From assembly GCA_964486215.1 (NCBI GenBank), contig CAZALI010000013.1:1-35888 (forward strand): a stretch of 35,888 nucleotides of DNA, given 5' to 3'. The translations under genes were made by a program, and so were the position numbers. Below are positions 15,556-23,905 of this stretch, piece after piece (position 1 is the stretch's first letter; every line of letters begins with the position of its first letter). Under the pieces are notes generated by a model. The model was not told the DNA's origin, did no database searches, and was given only the letters and a program-made list of their open reading frames with translations. The DNA is from RUG343 sp964486215 (lineage in GTDB: Bacteria; Bacillota_I; Bacilli_A; RF39; UBA660).

Positions 15556-17289
15556 ATGAAGAAATTAATATTTGGAATTTGTTTATTTTTAAGTTTTATT
15601 ATTTCTGTAAAAGCTAGTTCTATTGATGATATTAATTTTAATATTAAAGTAGATGATTTAGGAACTGCTACTATTACGGAGACATGGAAAGCAAATGTTA
15701 GTCAAGGTACTGAAGGATATCATCCATTTTATAACTTAGGAGAGTCTACTATTACTGTTAAATCTGCTTCTATGGATGGAAGAGATTACGAAGTAGTTAG
15801 TTATTGGGATGAAGAGTCTTCTCTTGCAGATAAAGCTTATAAAGCTGGACTTTATAAGCCTAATAGTGAAGAAACAGATGTAGTCTTTGGAATAAGTTCT
15901 TATGGTAGTCATACTTATGTTGTTACATATGAAGTAACTAACTTTGTAGTATCATTAAATGATTCTGATATGATTTACTGGAATATATTCCCACGTAATT
16001 TTAGTGCTGCTCCTAGGAATGTATCTATTACTATTTCAGCTAATAAAGAATTTGCTGATACAGTAGATGTATGGGGTTTTGGTAAAAAAGGGGCACCTTG
16101 TTATGTAAAAGATGGTTTAATTCAAATGACTAGTGACGGTGATACGGTTGATAGTGATGAATATATGACTATCTTAGTTAAGCTAGATAAAGGTATATTT
16201 GAACCTACTTCTCGTATTGATGCTAACTTTGACAAGTATTTAAAGATGGCTCAAGAAGGATCAGATCCTTATAATTATGAAGGAAATAAAACTAAGTCTT
16301 CTATAGGTGATACTATAGCTGGTATTCTTGGATTTCTATTTACTTTTATACCGTTTATTTTTGTAGGATTATTAGCTGTGCTTTTTGGTTCTAAACCAGA
16401 TAAATATGATTTTGAATCATCAGGTGGTAAGAGTTTAAAAGATGTATTGCCATTTAGAGATATTCCTTGTGAGAAAGATTTATTTATGGCATACTTTGTT
16501 GCTTATCATTATAATATTGGTAAGTCTTCAAATTTAAAATCTAATTTATTAGGAGCACTTATTTTAAAATGGATTTTAAATGGTAATGTTACAGTAGAAA
16601 AAGTTACTAAAGATAGAATCCTTTTAGCTGATAAGATAGAAGATAATATTATCTTTGTTAAAGAACCAGTAGGAGCTAATTCTTTTGAGTTAAAGATGTA
16701 TGATAATATGCGTAAAGCTAGTAAAGATGATAAATTGGAAGCTAATGAATTTAAAAAATGGGCTAAAAATCATTATACTTCATTATTTAATTGGTTTGAT
16801 GATGTATTAGATGATGTACAGTCTAAGATGATTGATAAAAAGTATATTACCTATACAGAAAGAGAAGCTGGTGTTCTTAAGAAAAAGTACAAAGAATATA
16901 CTATTCAAAAATCTTTACGTGAGGAAGCTGAACATTTAGCTGGTTTAAAGAAGTTCTTAGAAGAGTTTAGTCAAATAGACAAGAGAGAACCAATTGAGGT
17001 TAAATTATGGAATGAATACTTAATATTTGCTCAATTATTAGGTATGGCTAAAGAAGTAATGAAACAATTTAAGAAGTTATATCCTGAGATTACTGAACAA
17101 ATTGAATCTATGGGATATGATTATACAACATTTGTATTTATTGATAGTATTTCATCAAGTACTGTTTCTGCTGCGAGTGCTGCTAAAAGTGCTGCTGAAT
17201 CTTACTCTAGTGGTGGAGGTGGATTCTCATCTGGTGGCGGAGGAGGAGGCTCCTTCGGCGGCGGAGGCGGCGGAGGCGGTTTCCGTTAA
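15556..17289 (+). CDS. DUF2207 membrane protein with glycine-rich tail
   Basis: 577 residues. Signal peptide (1-20), an external beta domain (about 22-215; IDDINFNIKVDDLGTATITE is the usual beginning), a strongly hydrophobic helix at about 250-275 (ILGFLFTFIPFIFVGLLAVLF), then a cytoplasmic helical part (about 300-540) and a tail of Ser and Gly ending GGGGGGFR. This order is that of the DUF2207 family (predicted membrane proteins, function unknown), which regularly sits next to lemA, as here (31-base gap, no terminator). AGAGG precedes the start. The Gly codons make a short G+C-rich island at 17210-17285 in otherwise A+T-rich DNA. Confidence 0.9.
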   Translation: MKKLIFGICLFLSFIISVKASSIDDINFNIKVDDLGTATITETWKANVSQGTEGYHPFYNLGESTITVKSASMDGRDYEVVSYWDEESSLADKAYKAGLYKPNSEETDVVFGISSYGSHTYVVTYEVTNFVVSLNDSDMIYWNIFPRNFSAAPRNVSITISANKEFADTVDVWGFGKKGAPCYVKDGLIQMTSDGDTVDSDEYMTILVKLDKGIFEPTSRIDANFDKYLKMAQEGSDPYNYEGNKTKSSIGDTIAGILGFLFTFIPFIFVGLLAVLFGSKPDKYDFESSGGKSLKDVLPFRDIPCEKDLFMAYFVAYHYNIGKSSNLKSNLLGALILKWILNGNVTVEKVTKDRILLADKIEDNIIFVKEPVGANSFELKMYDNMRKASKDDKLEANEFKKWAKNHYTSLFNWFDDVLDDVQSKMIDKKYITYTEREAGVLKKKYKEYTIQKSLREEAEHLAGLKKFLEEFSQIDKREPIEVKLWNEYLIFAQLLGMAKEVMKQFKKLYPEITEQIESMGYDYTTFVFIDSISSSTVSAASAAKSAAESYSSGGGGFSSGGGGGGSFGGGGGGGGFR

Positions 17290-17315
17290 AAAAAAGATAT
17301 TTTATATCTTTTTTT
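17288..17315 (+). terminator. Terminator after DUF2207
   Basis: A 12-bp stem, 17289-17300 (A-run plus GATAT) with 17304-17315 (ATATC plus T-run), loop TTT. It begins at the stop codon. Confidence 0.8.
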
Positions 17316-17316
17316 A

Positions 17317-17325
17317 TGCTATAAT
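17317..17325 (+). promoter_or_regulatory. Extended -10 of the rhomboid gene, placing the start at the ATG
   Basis: TGCTATAAT ends six bases before the ATG at 17332, so the expected transcription start falls on the ATG. No Shine-Dalgarno sequence lies between them and no -35 is recognisable within the preceding terminator. Confidence 0.55.
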
Positions 17326-17331
17326 TTTTGT

Positions 17332-17898
17332 ATGAAGATAGTTAATGGTTTGGACAATTTATTTTCATTTAATTCAGTAGTTACTTTATCTTTTTTTGCT
17401 ATATGTTTAGTACTACTAATTATTGATAAGATATGTAGAGGTAAGTTAAGTACTTTTTTTAGTGTTAGACGTGGAAGTATATTTAATCCAATGACTTATA
17501 TTAGATTTGTTACTTCATCTTTTGTACATGAGAATTGGCAACATTTTAGTGGCAATTTTTTATATATTTTATTACTTGGTCCTATGTTAGAAGAAAAGTA
17601 TGGTGGATTAAATTTGATCTATATGATGTTAGTTACGACGGTAGCTAGTAGTTTAGTACATGTTATCTTTAGTAAGAAGGCTGCACTTGGTGCTAGTGAT
17701 ATTACTTTTATGATGATTATACTTTCATCTATTGTAAATATACAAAGTGGTAAGATACCAATTACTTTAGTTTTAATAATTCTTTTCTACGTAGTAGGAG
17801 AAGTAATTGATGGTATTACTAAGAAGGATAATATATCACATTTATCTCATATTGTAGGAGCTATTTGTGGAGTAGTATTTGGTTATTATTTCTTATAA
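17332..17898 (+). CDS. Rhomboid family intramembrane serine protease
   Basis: 188 residues, about six membrane helices. The HENWQHFSGNFLYILLLGPMLEEKYG block (from 66) is the conserved HxxxN helix; Ser122 lies in LGASD, where most rhomboids have GASG; and His173 lies in HIVGAICG, the HxxGxxxG helix. The Ser-His dyad is therefore intact, although the Gly after Ser is Asp. Rhomboids cleave membrane helices; the substrate is unknown. The gene lacks a ribosome site and may be leaderless. Confidence 0.88.
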   Translation: MKIVNGLDNLFSFNSVVTLSFFAICLVLLIIDKICRGKLSTFFSVRRGSIFNPMTYIRFVTSSFVHENWQHFSGNFLYILLLGPMLEEKYGGLNLIYMMLVTTVASSLVHVIFSKKAALGASDITFMMIILSSIVNIQSGKIPITLVLIILFYVVGEVIDGITKKDNISHLSHIVGAICGVVFGYYFL

Positions 17899-17899
17899 A

Positions 17900-17924
17900 A
17901 AAAGTGAGATATTATCTCACTTTT
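17900..17924. terminator. Bidirectional terminator after rhomboid
   Basis: AAAAGTGAGAT (17900-17910) pairs with ATCTCACTTTT (17914-17924), loop ATT. The minus-strand gene stops within the loop and second arm (17912-17914). Confidence 0.8.
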
Positions 17925-18193
17925 CTTTTCTTTCTTGAAAACTCTTGAGGAGTTACTTCATAGTGATACATGTCTTCCATGTATTTTATACCATCTGTAC
18001 TAGCATTTTGACTCTTTAAAAAGTCATAATCATCTAGTGCTTGTTCTTTAGTATTGATATTCATATTATTAAATGTTACTATACGACGAAACACATTATA
18101 ATAGAATTCAACATTTTTAACTAGAACAGTTCCTTTTTCTAATGGATTATCTTTATTTAGAAGACAAATATTGCCTACATGAACGTATTTCAT
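17912..18193 (-). CDS. Small unknown protein, 93 residues
   Basis: I do not recognise the family. It begins MKYVHVGNICLLNKDN, has a beta-rich first half and a helical, charged second half (KEQALDDYDFLKSQNAS), and ends in a very basic tail RKKRKVR. It has no signal peptide. A G-run (GGGGGG) seven bases before the ATG acts as the ribosome site. It is a single-gene unit, convergent with rhomboid and divergent from tRNA-Met. Confidence 0.65.
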   Translation of the reverse strand: MKYVHVGNICLLNKDNPLEKGTVLVKNVEFYYNVFRRIVTFNNMNINTKEQALDDYDFLKSQNASTDGIKYMEDMYHYEVTPQEFSRKKRKVR

Positions 18194-18222
18194 AATTATA
18201 CCCCCCGTTCTTCTAGCTATAC

Positions 18223-18231
18223 ATTATACCA
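18223..18231 (-). promoter_or_regulatory. Extended -10 of the 93-residue gene
   Basis: TGGTATAAT on the minus strand, 29 bases before the start at 18193. Confidence 0.5.
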
Positions 18232-18257
18232 CTTTTTCTTATTTTTAGCAATTATAC

Positions 18258-18286
18258 TTGAAAAATATTCTATTCTTTGATAAAAT
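18258..18286 (+). promoter_or_regulatory. tRNA-Met promoter
   Basis: TTGAAA (18258-18263), a 17-base spacer and TAAAAT (18281-18286) with a TGA extension. The expected start is about six bases before the tRNA. Confidence 0.75.
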
Positions 18287-18298
18287 TAATCTTGTCAT

Positions 18299-18375
18299 GG
18301 CGATGTAGCTCAGTTGGCTAGAGCGTCTGGTTCATACCCAGAAGGTCGTGGGTTCGACCCCCTCCGTCGCTACCA
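18299..18375 (+). tRNA. tRNA-Met (elongator), anticodon CAT
   Basis: 77 bases with encoded CCA. The anticodon arm is TCTGG, loop TTCATAC, CCAGA. The acceptor and D-arm (GTAGCTCAGTTGGCTAGAGC) follow the Bacillus elongator tRNA-Met closely, and the first base pairs, unlike in an initiator tRNA. tRNA-Ile with a modified CAT anticodon is the alternative but less likely. Confidence 0.93.
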
Positions 18376-18384
18376 ATAAGTAAT

Positions 18385-18408
18385 AAGACTTGAAAAAGTC
18401 TTTTTCTT
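18385..18408 (+). terminator. Terminator after tRNA-Met
   Basis: AAGACTT (18385-18391) pairs with AAGTCTT (18396-18402) around GAAA, then a T-rich tail. Confidence 0.75.
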
Positions 18409-18426
18409 TTTTTGTTTTTATTTTTA

Positions 18427-18435
18427 TGATATACT
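18427..18435 (+). promoter_or_regulatory. Extended -10 of the E2-like gene
   Basis: TGATATACT lies 22 bases before the start at 18458, which is preceded by TAGGAGG. Confidence 0.5.
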
Positions 18436-18457
18436 TTTGAGTATAGGAGGAATATTT

Positions 18458-19303
18458 ATGGCTTTTGGTGATCGAAGAGATGGTTATAGAGTTAGAGATA
18501 TTAATGGTTTTCAATATATATTAATAGATTTTAAACCTAATAGATGTGACTCAGCTGTTTATATGAATGTAGATGTTGATGTGACTGAGTTTGTTAAGTT
18601 TATGACAAAATTAAAGAAGAATAATCCTGGACTTACTTATTATCATGGTATTGTTGATATTATGGCTAAGACTCTTTATTCTAGACCATTTATGAATAGA
18701 TTTATTGCGGATAGAAAGATGTTTATGCATAAAGATGTTAGCCTTGCTTCTACTATTAAGGAAGAGTTTAAAGAAGGATCAGTTGAGTGTTTAATGGTTA
18801 TTAAAGTGGGTGAGCATGATACTTTACTTGATATTAGTAAAGTTACTAAAGAGAAAGTTGATAAGATACGTAGTAAACAAAAAGCTGATATAGATGGAAC
18901 AGCAAATTTACTTGGACATATTCCACAGTTTATTAGAGTTCCAATTATTGGTATATTAAAGTTTCTTGATAAAAAAGGATGGTTGCCTAAGAGTTTAATG
19001 GATGATAATATTTATTATTCTAGTGCTATACTTTCTAATTTAGGTACTTTTAAGACTAATGGTATTTATCATAATTTAACTAACTTTGGTACAGCTTCTT
19101 CTTTAATTACTTTTGGTGAAATAAAAAAAGAAGATAAAGGTAATAGATATTTTATGAATATAGGAGCAACTATTGATGAGAGAATAGCTGATGGATTTTA
19201 TTTCTGTAAAGCTTTAAAGCTTATTGAGTATATGTTTGCTCATCCTGAAGTTATGATGGAAGAAGCAGGTAAGAAGGTATCAATTCCAGAAAAAGATAGA
19301 TAA
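18458..19303 (+). CDS. Stand-alone E2/chloramphenicol acetyltransferase-fold protein, catalytic His replaced
   Basis: 281 residues. The fold is that of the 2-oxoacid dehydrogenase E2 catalytic domain: LTYYHGIVDIMAKTL near the front, SSAILSNLGTF and NFGTASSLITFGE in the middle, and IGATIDERIADGFYFCKALK (236-255) at the active-site block. The family HxxxDG reads ERIADG (241-246), so the catalytic His is Glu241 while Asp245 and Gly246 are kept. There is no lipoyl domain and no dehydrogenase gene nearby. It may be a non-acyltransferase member of the fold. The strong TAGGAGG fixes the start at 18458 rather than an upstream TTG. A HExxH peptidase follows 15 bases on. Confidence 0.8.
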   Translation: MAFGDRRDGYRVRDINGFQYILIDFKPNRCDSAVYMNVDVDVTEFVKFMTKLKKNNPGLTYYHGIVDIMAKTLYSRPFMNRFIADRKMFMHKDVSLASTIKEEFKEGSVECLMVIKVGEHDTLLDISKVTKEKVDKIRSKQKADIDGTANLLGHIPQFIRVPIIGILKFLDKKGWLPKSLMDDNIYYSSAILSNLGTFKTNGIYHNLTNFGTASSLITFGEIKKEDKGNRYFMNIGATIDERIADGFYFCKALKLIEYMFAHPEVMMEEAGKKVSIPEKDR

Positions 19304-19318
19304 TAGTGAGGTTCAGTT

Positions 19319-20374
19319 ATGCTTGATGATTTATTAGAGAGATATTTGAATCAGATAAAACTTCTTATACGTGGGAGACAGTCTGATAAAGTATTATTTG
19401 AATTAAGAAATGAAGTTTACTCTTTATTTCAAGCTATGGATATGAGTGGTATACAATTTACAGTACCAGATAGAGTAATGGCAGCTATGCATAGAGGAGA
19501 TGATTCACAAATAGATAGAGCTATTCGTGAATTGTTTGTAGTTAATTTTTATAAGACACTTGATTTAAATAAAAAGGTTACTTCTATTGTTGATGATGCT
19601 CATATGACTGTAGGAGATGGGTATTTTTTAGATCATAAGAAACCTATGCCTATAGAAGAAATAGGTGACTTAGTAGATAGTTTCTTTGGTGAATACGATG
19701 AAGATATGCAAAAGTTCTTTGAAGAAAGATTAAAAGATGAAAAGATTTATTTTATCAAAAATAATGACGAATATTATGAAGGAATGACTTTCTTTATTGA
19801 TTCACAAAATGATACATTTCTTTTAGCCGAGTATGATGGTACAATTAATTCTGCTGTTATACTTGCTCATGAACTAGCACATGCTTATAGTAAAAAATAT
19901 ATTAATAATACTTTTGAACAAAAGATTTTTGCATATATAAATGATTTAGATGAAGTATATTCTAAGTATATGGAATATGTCTTTATTGATTATTTAAAGA
20001 AAATACATTTTAATAAGAAAGAAATTAAGACATTAGAAGTAAATTCTGATATGAATTTAATTGGATTTTTAGATGATTATAAAGAATTTATTGATCAATA
20101 TGAGTCTAATCCAAAAGATATATACAATGATGATAGTTTACTTTTTCCATTTATAGATAGTGAACAATATTCTTATGGACAAATAGTTGGTTATAATTTC
20201 TTTAATAATTATTTAAAAGATAAAGATAAAACTAAGAGTGATATATTAGACTTTGTTTCTGATACTGGTAAATATGATAAGACATATATGTTAAATCATT
20301 ATGGATTAAATGAAAAAGAAGTAACTAGTTCTAAAAAACTAGTAAAAGATATGAAAAAACATTTTTATAAATAG
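19319..20374 (+). CDS. Putative zinc metallopeptidase (HExxH), M3-like
   Basis: 351 residues, cytoplasmic (no signal). HELAHAY (184-190) is the zinc-binding HExxH, set after a hydrophobic strand (INSAVILA) as in gluzincins; Glu212 or Glu219 in DLDEVYSKYMEYVF is a candidate third ligand. YGQIVGYNFFNNYL near 285-300 resembles the C-terminal helix of oligopeptidase F-type enzymes. The first 150 residues show no family I recognise. It is much shorter than a full M3 enzyme (about 600), so it may be a compact relative. It shares a transcript with the E2-like gene. Confidence 0.7.
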   Translation: MLDDLLERYLNQIKLLIRGRQSDKVLFELRNEVYSLFQAMDMSGIQFTVPDRVMAAMHRGDDSQIDRAIRELFVVNFYKTLDLNKKVTSIVDDAHMTVGDGYFLDHKKPMPIEEIGDLVDSFFGEYDEDMQKFFEERLKDEKIYFIKNNDEYYEGMTFFIDSQNDTFLLAEYDGTINSAVILAHELAHAYSKKYINNTFEQKIFAYINDLDEVYSKYMEYVFIDYLKKIHFNKKEIKTLEVNSDMNLIGFLDDYKEFIDQYESNPKDIYNDDSLLFPFIDSEQYSYGQIVGYNFFNNYLKDKDKTKSDILDFVSDTGKYDKTYMLNHYGLNEKEVTSSKKLVKDMKKHFYK

Positions 20375-20379
20375 ATTTA

Positions 20380-20388
20380 TGATATAAT
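20380..20388 (+). promoter_or_regulatory. Extended -10 of asnS
   Basis: TGATATAAT ends 16 bases before the asnS ATG. The leader is too short for a T-box or other riboswitch. Confidence 0.6.
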
Positions 20389-20404
20389 TCTAGTAGGTGA
20401 TTTT

Positions 20405-21775
20405 ATGGATTTAGTTGATGTATTTAAAAGTAAAAAAATAGGTGATGAAGTAAAACTTGAAGGTTGGATTAGAAATAATCGTGATCAAAAAGAATTTGGT
20501 TTTATAGATTTCTTTGATGGTACTTGTTTTAAGTCACTTCAAGTTGTTTATAATAAAGATTTAAATAATTTTAATGACGTTTGTCATTTTCATGTAGGAG
20601 CAAGTATTCTTGTTACTGGTAAGCTTGTAGAGAGTCAAGGTAAACAAGATATGGAGTTAAAAGCTAGTAGTGTAGAACTTATTGGAGATGCTCCTGAAGA
20701 TTATCCAATACAAGCTAAGAGACACTCTATGGAATTCTTAAGAAGTGTTGCCTATATGCGTAGTAGAACACGTACATTCCAAGCAGTATTCCGTCTTAGA
20801 AGTGTAGCTGCTCTTGCAATACATGAATATTTCCAAAGTCATAATTATATCTACTTAAATTCTCCACTTATTACTTGTACTGATTGTGAAGGATCTAGTC
20901 AAATGTTTAAAGTTTCTACTTTTGATTTTGATAATATACCAGTAGATAAAGATGGAAAAGTTGATTTTACAAAAGACTTATTTAACAAACAAGCTTTTAT
21001 TACTGGTAGTGGTCAATTGCATGGAGAAGCTTTTGCAATGAGTTTTAAAAAGATTTATACTTTTGGACCTACATTTAGAACAGAAAATTCTAATACAAAA
21101 GTACATGCGAATGAGTTCTGGATGATTGAACCAGAGATAGCTTTTTGTGATATTAATGATTTAATGGATATTGAAGAAGATATGTTAAAGTACGTAGTTA
21201 AATATGTACTAGATAAATGTCCTGATGAGATTGATTTCTTTGATCAATTTGTAGAAAAAGGATTAAAAGATAAACTTAATAAACTTATTAAGAGTAAGTT
21301 TGTTAGAATTACTCATAGAGAAGCAATTGATTTATTAAAGAAGAGTAAGAATAAATTTGAATTTGAACCTAGTTATGAAGAAGACTTAGCTAAGGAACAT
21401 GAAAAGTATATTACTGATTATTATAATTCTGCTGTCTTTATTACTGATTGGCCTAAAGATATTAAAGCATGGTATATGAAGGAGAATCCTGACGGTAAGA
21501 CAGTCGCAGCTGTAGACTTAGAAGTACCTGGTGCTGGTGAGATTATGGGTGGCTCTGAACGTGAGATTGATTTAGATGTACTTGATAAACGTATAAAAGA
21601 AAAGCATGTTATTAAAGAATCAATCGATTGGTACTTAAACTTACGTAGATTTGGTGGTTGCTACCACAGTGGATTTGGTTTAGGATTTGAAAGACTTCTT
21701 ATGTATTTGACTGGTATGGATAATATAAGAGATGTTATGGCTTTTCCTAGAACACCTGGAAATTGTGAATATTAA
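20405..21775 (+). CDS. asnS: Asparaginyl-tRNA synthetase
   Basis: 456 residues, class IIb. An N-terminal OB-fold anticodon-binding domain (about 15-100; VKLEGWIRNNRDQKEFGFID) leads to the catalytic core with motif 2 (FGPTFRTENSNTKVHANEFW) and motif 3 (SGFGLGFERLLMYLTG). The C-terminal FPRTPGNCEY is typical of AsnRS and not of AspRS. It charges tRNA-Asn in the cytoplasm. GTAGGTGAT precedes the start; a strong terminator follows. Confidence 0.97.
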   Translation: MDLVDVFKSKKIGDEVKLEGWIRNNRDQKEFGFIDFFDGTCFKSLQVVYNKDLNNFNDVCHFHVGASILVTGKLVESQGKQDMELKASSVELIGDAPEDYPIQAKRHSMEFLRSVAYMRSRTRTFQAVFRLRSVAALAIHEYFQSHNYIYLNSPLITCTDCEGSSQMFKVSTFDFDNIPVDKDGKVDFTKDLFNKQAFITGSGQLHGEAFAMSFKKIYTFGPTFRTENSNTKVHANEFWMIEPEIAFCDINDLMDIEEDMLKYVVKYVLDKCPDEIDFFDQFVEKGLKDKLNKLIKSKFVRITHREAIDLLKKSKNKFEFEPSYEEDLAKEHEKYITDYYNSAVFITDWPKDIKAWYMKENPDGKTVAAVDLEVPGAGEIMGGSEREIDLDVLDKRIKEKHVIKESIDWYLNLRRFGGCYHSGFGLGFERLLMYLTGMDNIRDVMAFPRTPGNCEY

Positions 21776-21791
21776 CTTGTAAATAATTGTA

Positions 21792-21828
21792 AAATAATAG
21801 TAAAGTAGTAAATTACTATTATTTTTTT
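21792..21828 (+). terminator. asnS terminator
   Basis: A 12-bp stem, AAATAATAGTAA (21792-21803) with TTACTATTATTT (21813-21824), loop of nine, then a T-run. Confidence 0.75.
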
Positions 21829-21829
21829 A

Positions 21830-21838
21830 TGTTATTAT
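21830..21838 (+). promoter_or_regulatory. Extended -10 of the hydrolase operon
   Basis: TGTTATTAT, one change from the usual box, ends 15 bases before the start at 21854. Confidence 0.45.
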
Positions 21839-21853
21839 TATATTGGTGATTAT

Positions 21854-22702
21854 ATGACAAAGTGTGTAAAAGACAATTTTGATGATCTTATTAAATATAG
21901 ATTATATCGGGATGTAGATGAATTACTTCATCCATCTATTTCGAAGAGTAATATATCTAATTATAAAATAATATTAAAAGATGAATTACTTCCAATTAGA
22001 GTGTTTTATCCTACAAGAGTTAGTAAAATAGATGGAGTAATTATTTATATACCTGGGAATGGTGAAGTTACTGATTCTATGGGTAAGTACTCAATGATTT
22101 CTCGGGAGTTAGCTATTAAGTGTAAGAAATGTTTAATCGCAATTGATTATTTTGATAAAGACTTAGCTTTTCCTGATGTATATGATAATGTCTATGAACT
22201 TGTTAAATATATTTATGTAGAATTAGAAAAGAGTGGTCTTCCTAAAGATAAAATTACTTTGATGGGAGATAGTTTTGGAGCTACACTAGTTAATTATATT
22301 AATATGAAGATGATAGACGATAAAATTGATTCTATTGGTAAATCAATAGTTCTATATCCAATGATTAGTATGAAATACGATGATGAGTCTTTATATGAAT
22401 CATTTGAGGAGAATGGAAAAATAGATTTATTAACATTAAATAAATGTAATAGCTTTATCAAATTATTTGGAGAAGATAAATTTATTAAGATTTTAGATTA
22501 TGATAAATTAGATAAATTTCCTAAATGTTTAGTTATTACTGGAGATGTTGATCCACTTCGTGATGAAGGGCATGAATTTTATACTAAGTTAAAGAATTCT
22601 AAATATTATAATTTAGAGGGAAATACACATGGCTTTTTACAGAATATTAAGACTATGAAGAATAATGTATATGATGAAATAAATGAGTTTATAAAGGAGT
22701 GA
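21854..22702 (+). CDS. Alpha/beta hydrolase (HSL-like esterase/lipase)
   Basis: 282 residues, cytoplasmic. The nucleophile elbow is GDSFG (Ser140), the acid lies in GDVDPLRDEG (Asp233) and the His in NTHGF (His259), the usual order and spacing for hormone-sensitive-lipase-type esterases. The oxyanion HGGG is replaced by PGNG (67-70) after the strand GVIIYI. Substrate unknown. It uses CGG twice for Arg (LYRDVDEL and ISRELA), a codon scarce in the neighbours. It overlaps no gene; DUF1003 starts four bases after its TGA. Confidence 0.85.
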   Translation: MTKCVKDNFDDLIKYRLYRDVDELLHPSISKSNISNYKIILKDELLPIRVFYPTRVSKIDGVIIYIPGNGEVTDSMGKYSMISRELAIKCKKCLIAIDYFDKDLAFPDVYDNVYELVKYIYVELEKSGLPKDKITLMGDSFGATLVNYINMKMIDDKIDSIGKSIVLYPMISMKYDDESLYESFEENGKIDLLTLNKCNSFIKLFGEDKFIKILDYDKLDKFPKCLVITGDVDPLRDEGHEFYTKLKNSKYYNLEGNTHGFLQNIKTMKNNVYDEINEFIKE

Positions 22703-22706
22703 TATT

Positions 22707-23264
22707 ATGGCATTAAATGATAATAATAAGAGTAGGAGAGAAATAGTTAGAAAATTAATTAATACAGAGTTAACTGATCAAGATGATGAAGAGTTAATGG
22801 ATTTACTTATTGATCAACCTATTGCGATTGATGTTGATAAACAAGAAGATAGTGATATGACTCGTGGTGATAGAATAGCTGATAAGATTAGTGAGATAGC
22901 AGGTAGTTGGGGATTTATTATTGGATTTGTTATTTTCCTAATAATCTGGATGGTATTTAATTTTTTTGGTATAATGAAGTTGGATGCATTTCCATTTATC
23001 TTGCTTAATTTACTTCTATCATGTTTAGCTGCTCTACAAGCACCTATTATTATGATGAGTCAAAATAGACAAGCACATAAAGACTCTATTAGAAACCAAA
23101 ATGATTATAGGACTGATTTAAAGAGTGAACTTATTACTGAAGAGATGCATGAAAAGATAGTGGAAATTCTCCGTAATCAAAGAAAAATACTTAGATTATT
23201 AGAGGATGATGATGAAGATGAGACAAATACCAAAGATAAAGATAAAAAAGATAGTAAGAAGTAG
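22707..23264 (+). CDS. DUF1003 membrane protein
   Basis: 185 residues. After an acidic N terminus, GDRIADKISEIAGSWGFII leads into two membrane helices (about 70-90 and 98-116) with the DUF1003 signature DAFPFILLNLLLSCLAALQA and PIIMMSQNRQAHKDSIRNQN, then a coiled segment and an acidic/lysine tail. The family is widespread with no settled function. AAGGAG precedes the ATG. Its last 53 bases overlap the next gene in another frame. Confidence 0.92.
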   Translation: MALNDNNKSRREIVRKLINTELTDQDDEELMDLLIDQPIAIDVDKQEDSDMTRGDRIADKISEIAGSWGFIIGFVIFLIIWMVFNFFGIMKLDAFPFILLNLLLSCLAALQAPIIMMSQNRQAHKDSIRNQNDYRTDLKSELITEEMHEKIVEILRNQRKILRLLEDDDEDETNTKDKDKKDSKK

Positions 23265-23781
23265 TTTAATATTATTAATATGTCTCTTTGTATGTGGCTG
23301 TAAGAAAGACGTTAATATTGTTAATATGAGTGGTACTACTGATAGTAGATCAGAAAATCCTTACTATAATATTAATGTTAATGGTAATGGTACACTTCAA
23401 TGTACTAGACCTGCTACTGTTAGTGGTGGCTTAAAAGGTAGTTTTAATTATACTATTGTTTATAAAAAAGATAAGATTTTATCAATGCATTCTATAGAGA
23501 AAGTTAAAGGTAATAATACTTCTAAGTTAGATGAATACGAAGAAGCATATAATAAATTAAAAGACAGATATAAGGATATAGAGCATTATGATATTAGCGT
23601 TACTCGTGATGAAGAGTCTGTTATTATTGATTATACTATAGATTATGATAAAGTTGATGTGGATAAGATTATTGAAATTGATGGTAATGAGAATAATCTT
23701 TATGGAGAAGATGGTAAGATAACACTTTCTGAGTGGTATAAATTTGCTAAAAAAGTTGGTACTACTTGTCATGGAGTATAA
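23212..23781 (+). CDS. Predicted lipoprotein, unknown
   Basis: About 189 residues. The N terminus is basic (KIKIKKIVRSS), followed by a hydrophobic stretch ending VCGC, so a lipidated Cys is likely (CKKD or CGC). The outer part is small and beta-rich (GNGTLQCTRPATVSGGLKGS, DYTIDYDKVDVDKIIEIDG); I do not recognise it. Start: four ATGs follow AGAGG (23201-23205); 23212 gives the best spacing, with 23218 next. The gene starts inside DUF1003 in another frame, an unusually long overlap that implies coupled expression. Confidence 0.75.
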   Translation: MKMRQIPKIKIKKIVRSSLILLICLFVCGCKKDVNIVNMSGTTDSRSENPYYNINVNGNGTLQCTRPATVSGGLKGSFNYTIVYKKDKILSMHSIEKVKGNNTSKLDEYEEAYNKLKDRYKDIEHYDISVTRDEESVIIDYTIDYDKVDVDKIIEIDGNENNLYGEDGKITLSEWYKFAKKVGTTCHGV

Positions 23782-23793
23782 GTAGTACTTTTT

Positions 23794-23868
23794 GTTTCTG
23801 TAGTTTAATGGATAGAATACTACCCTCCGACGGTAGAGATAAGAGTTCAACTCTCTTCAGAAACACCA
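23794..23868 (+). tRNA. tRNA-Arg, anticodon CCG
   Basis: 75 bases with encoded CCA. GTTTCTG pairs with CAGAAAC, the anticodon arm is CTACC, loop CTCCGAC, GGTAG (anticodon CCG, codon CGG), and the D-loop has the GGATAGA of arginine tRNAs. It is 12 bases after the lipoprotein stop, and the mnmA promoter begins seven bases after it. Confidence 0.93.
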
Positions 23869-23874
23869 TAAATG

Positions 23875-23883
23875 TGTTATAAT
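23875..23883 (+). promoter_or_regulatory. Extended -10 of mnmA
   Basis: TGTTATAAT, 22 bases before the mnmA ATG. Confidence 0.6.
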
Positions 23884-23905
23884 AATAACTTGGGGAGAGA
23901 TATAT

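Noticed and set aside
17210..17285. G+C-rich patch as inserted foreign DNA
   Set aside because: It is explained by GGN codons of the glycine-rich tail usual in DUF2207 proteins.
18332..18514. Minus-strand open frame across tRNA-Met
   Set aside because: It overlaps the tRNA and its terminator, has no ribosome site and resembles nothing.
20341..20404. T-box leader for asnS
   Set aside because: The promoter lies only about 16 bases before the start codon; there is no room for a T-box.
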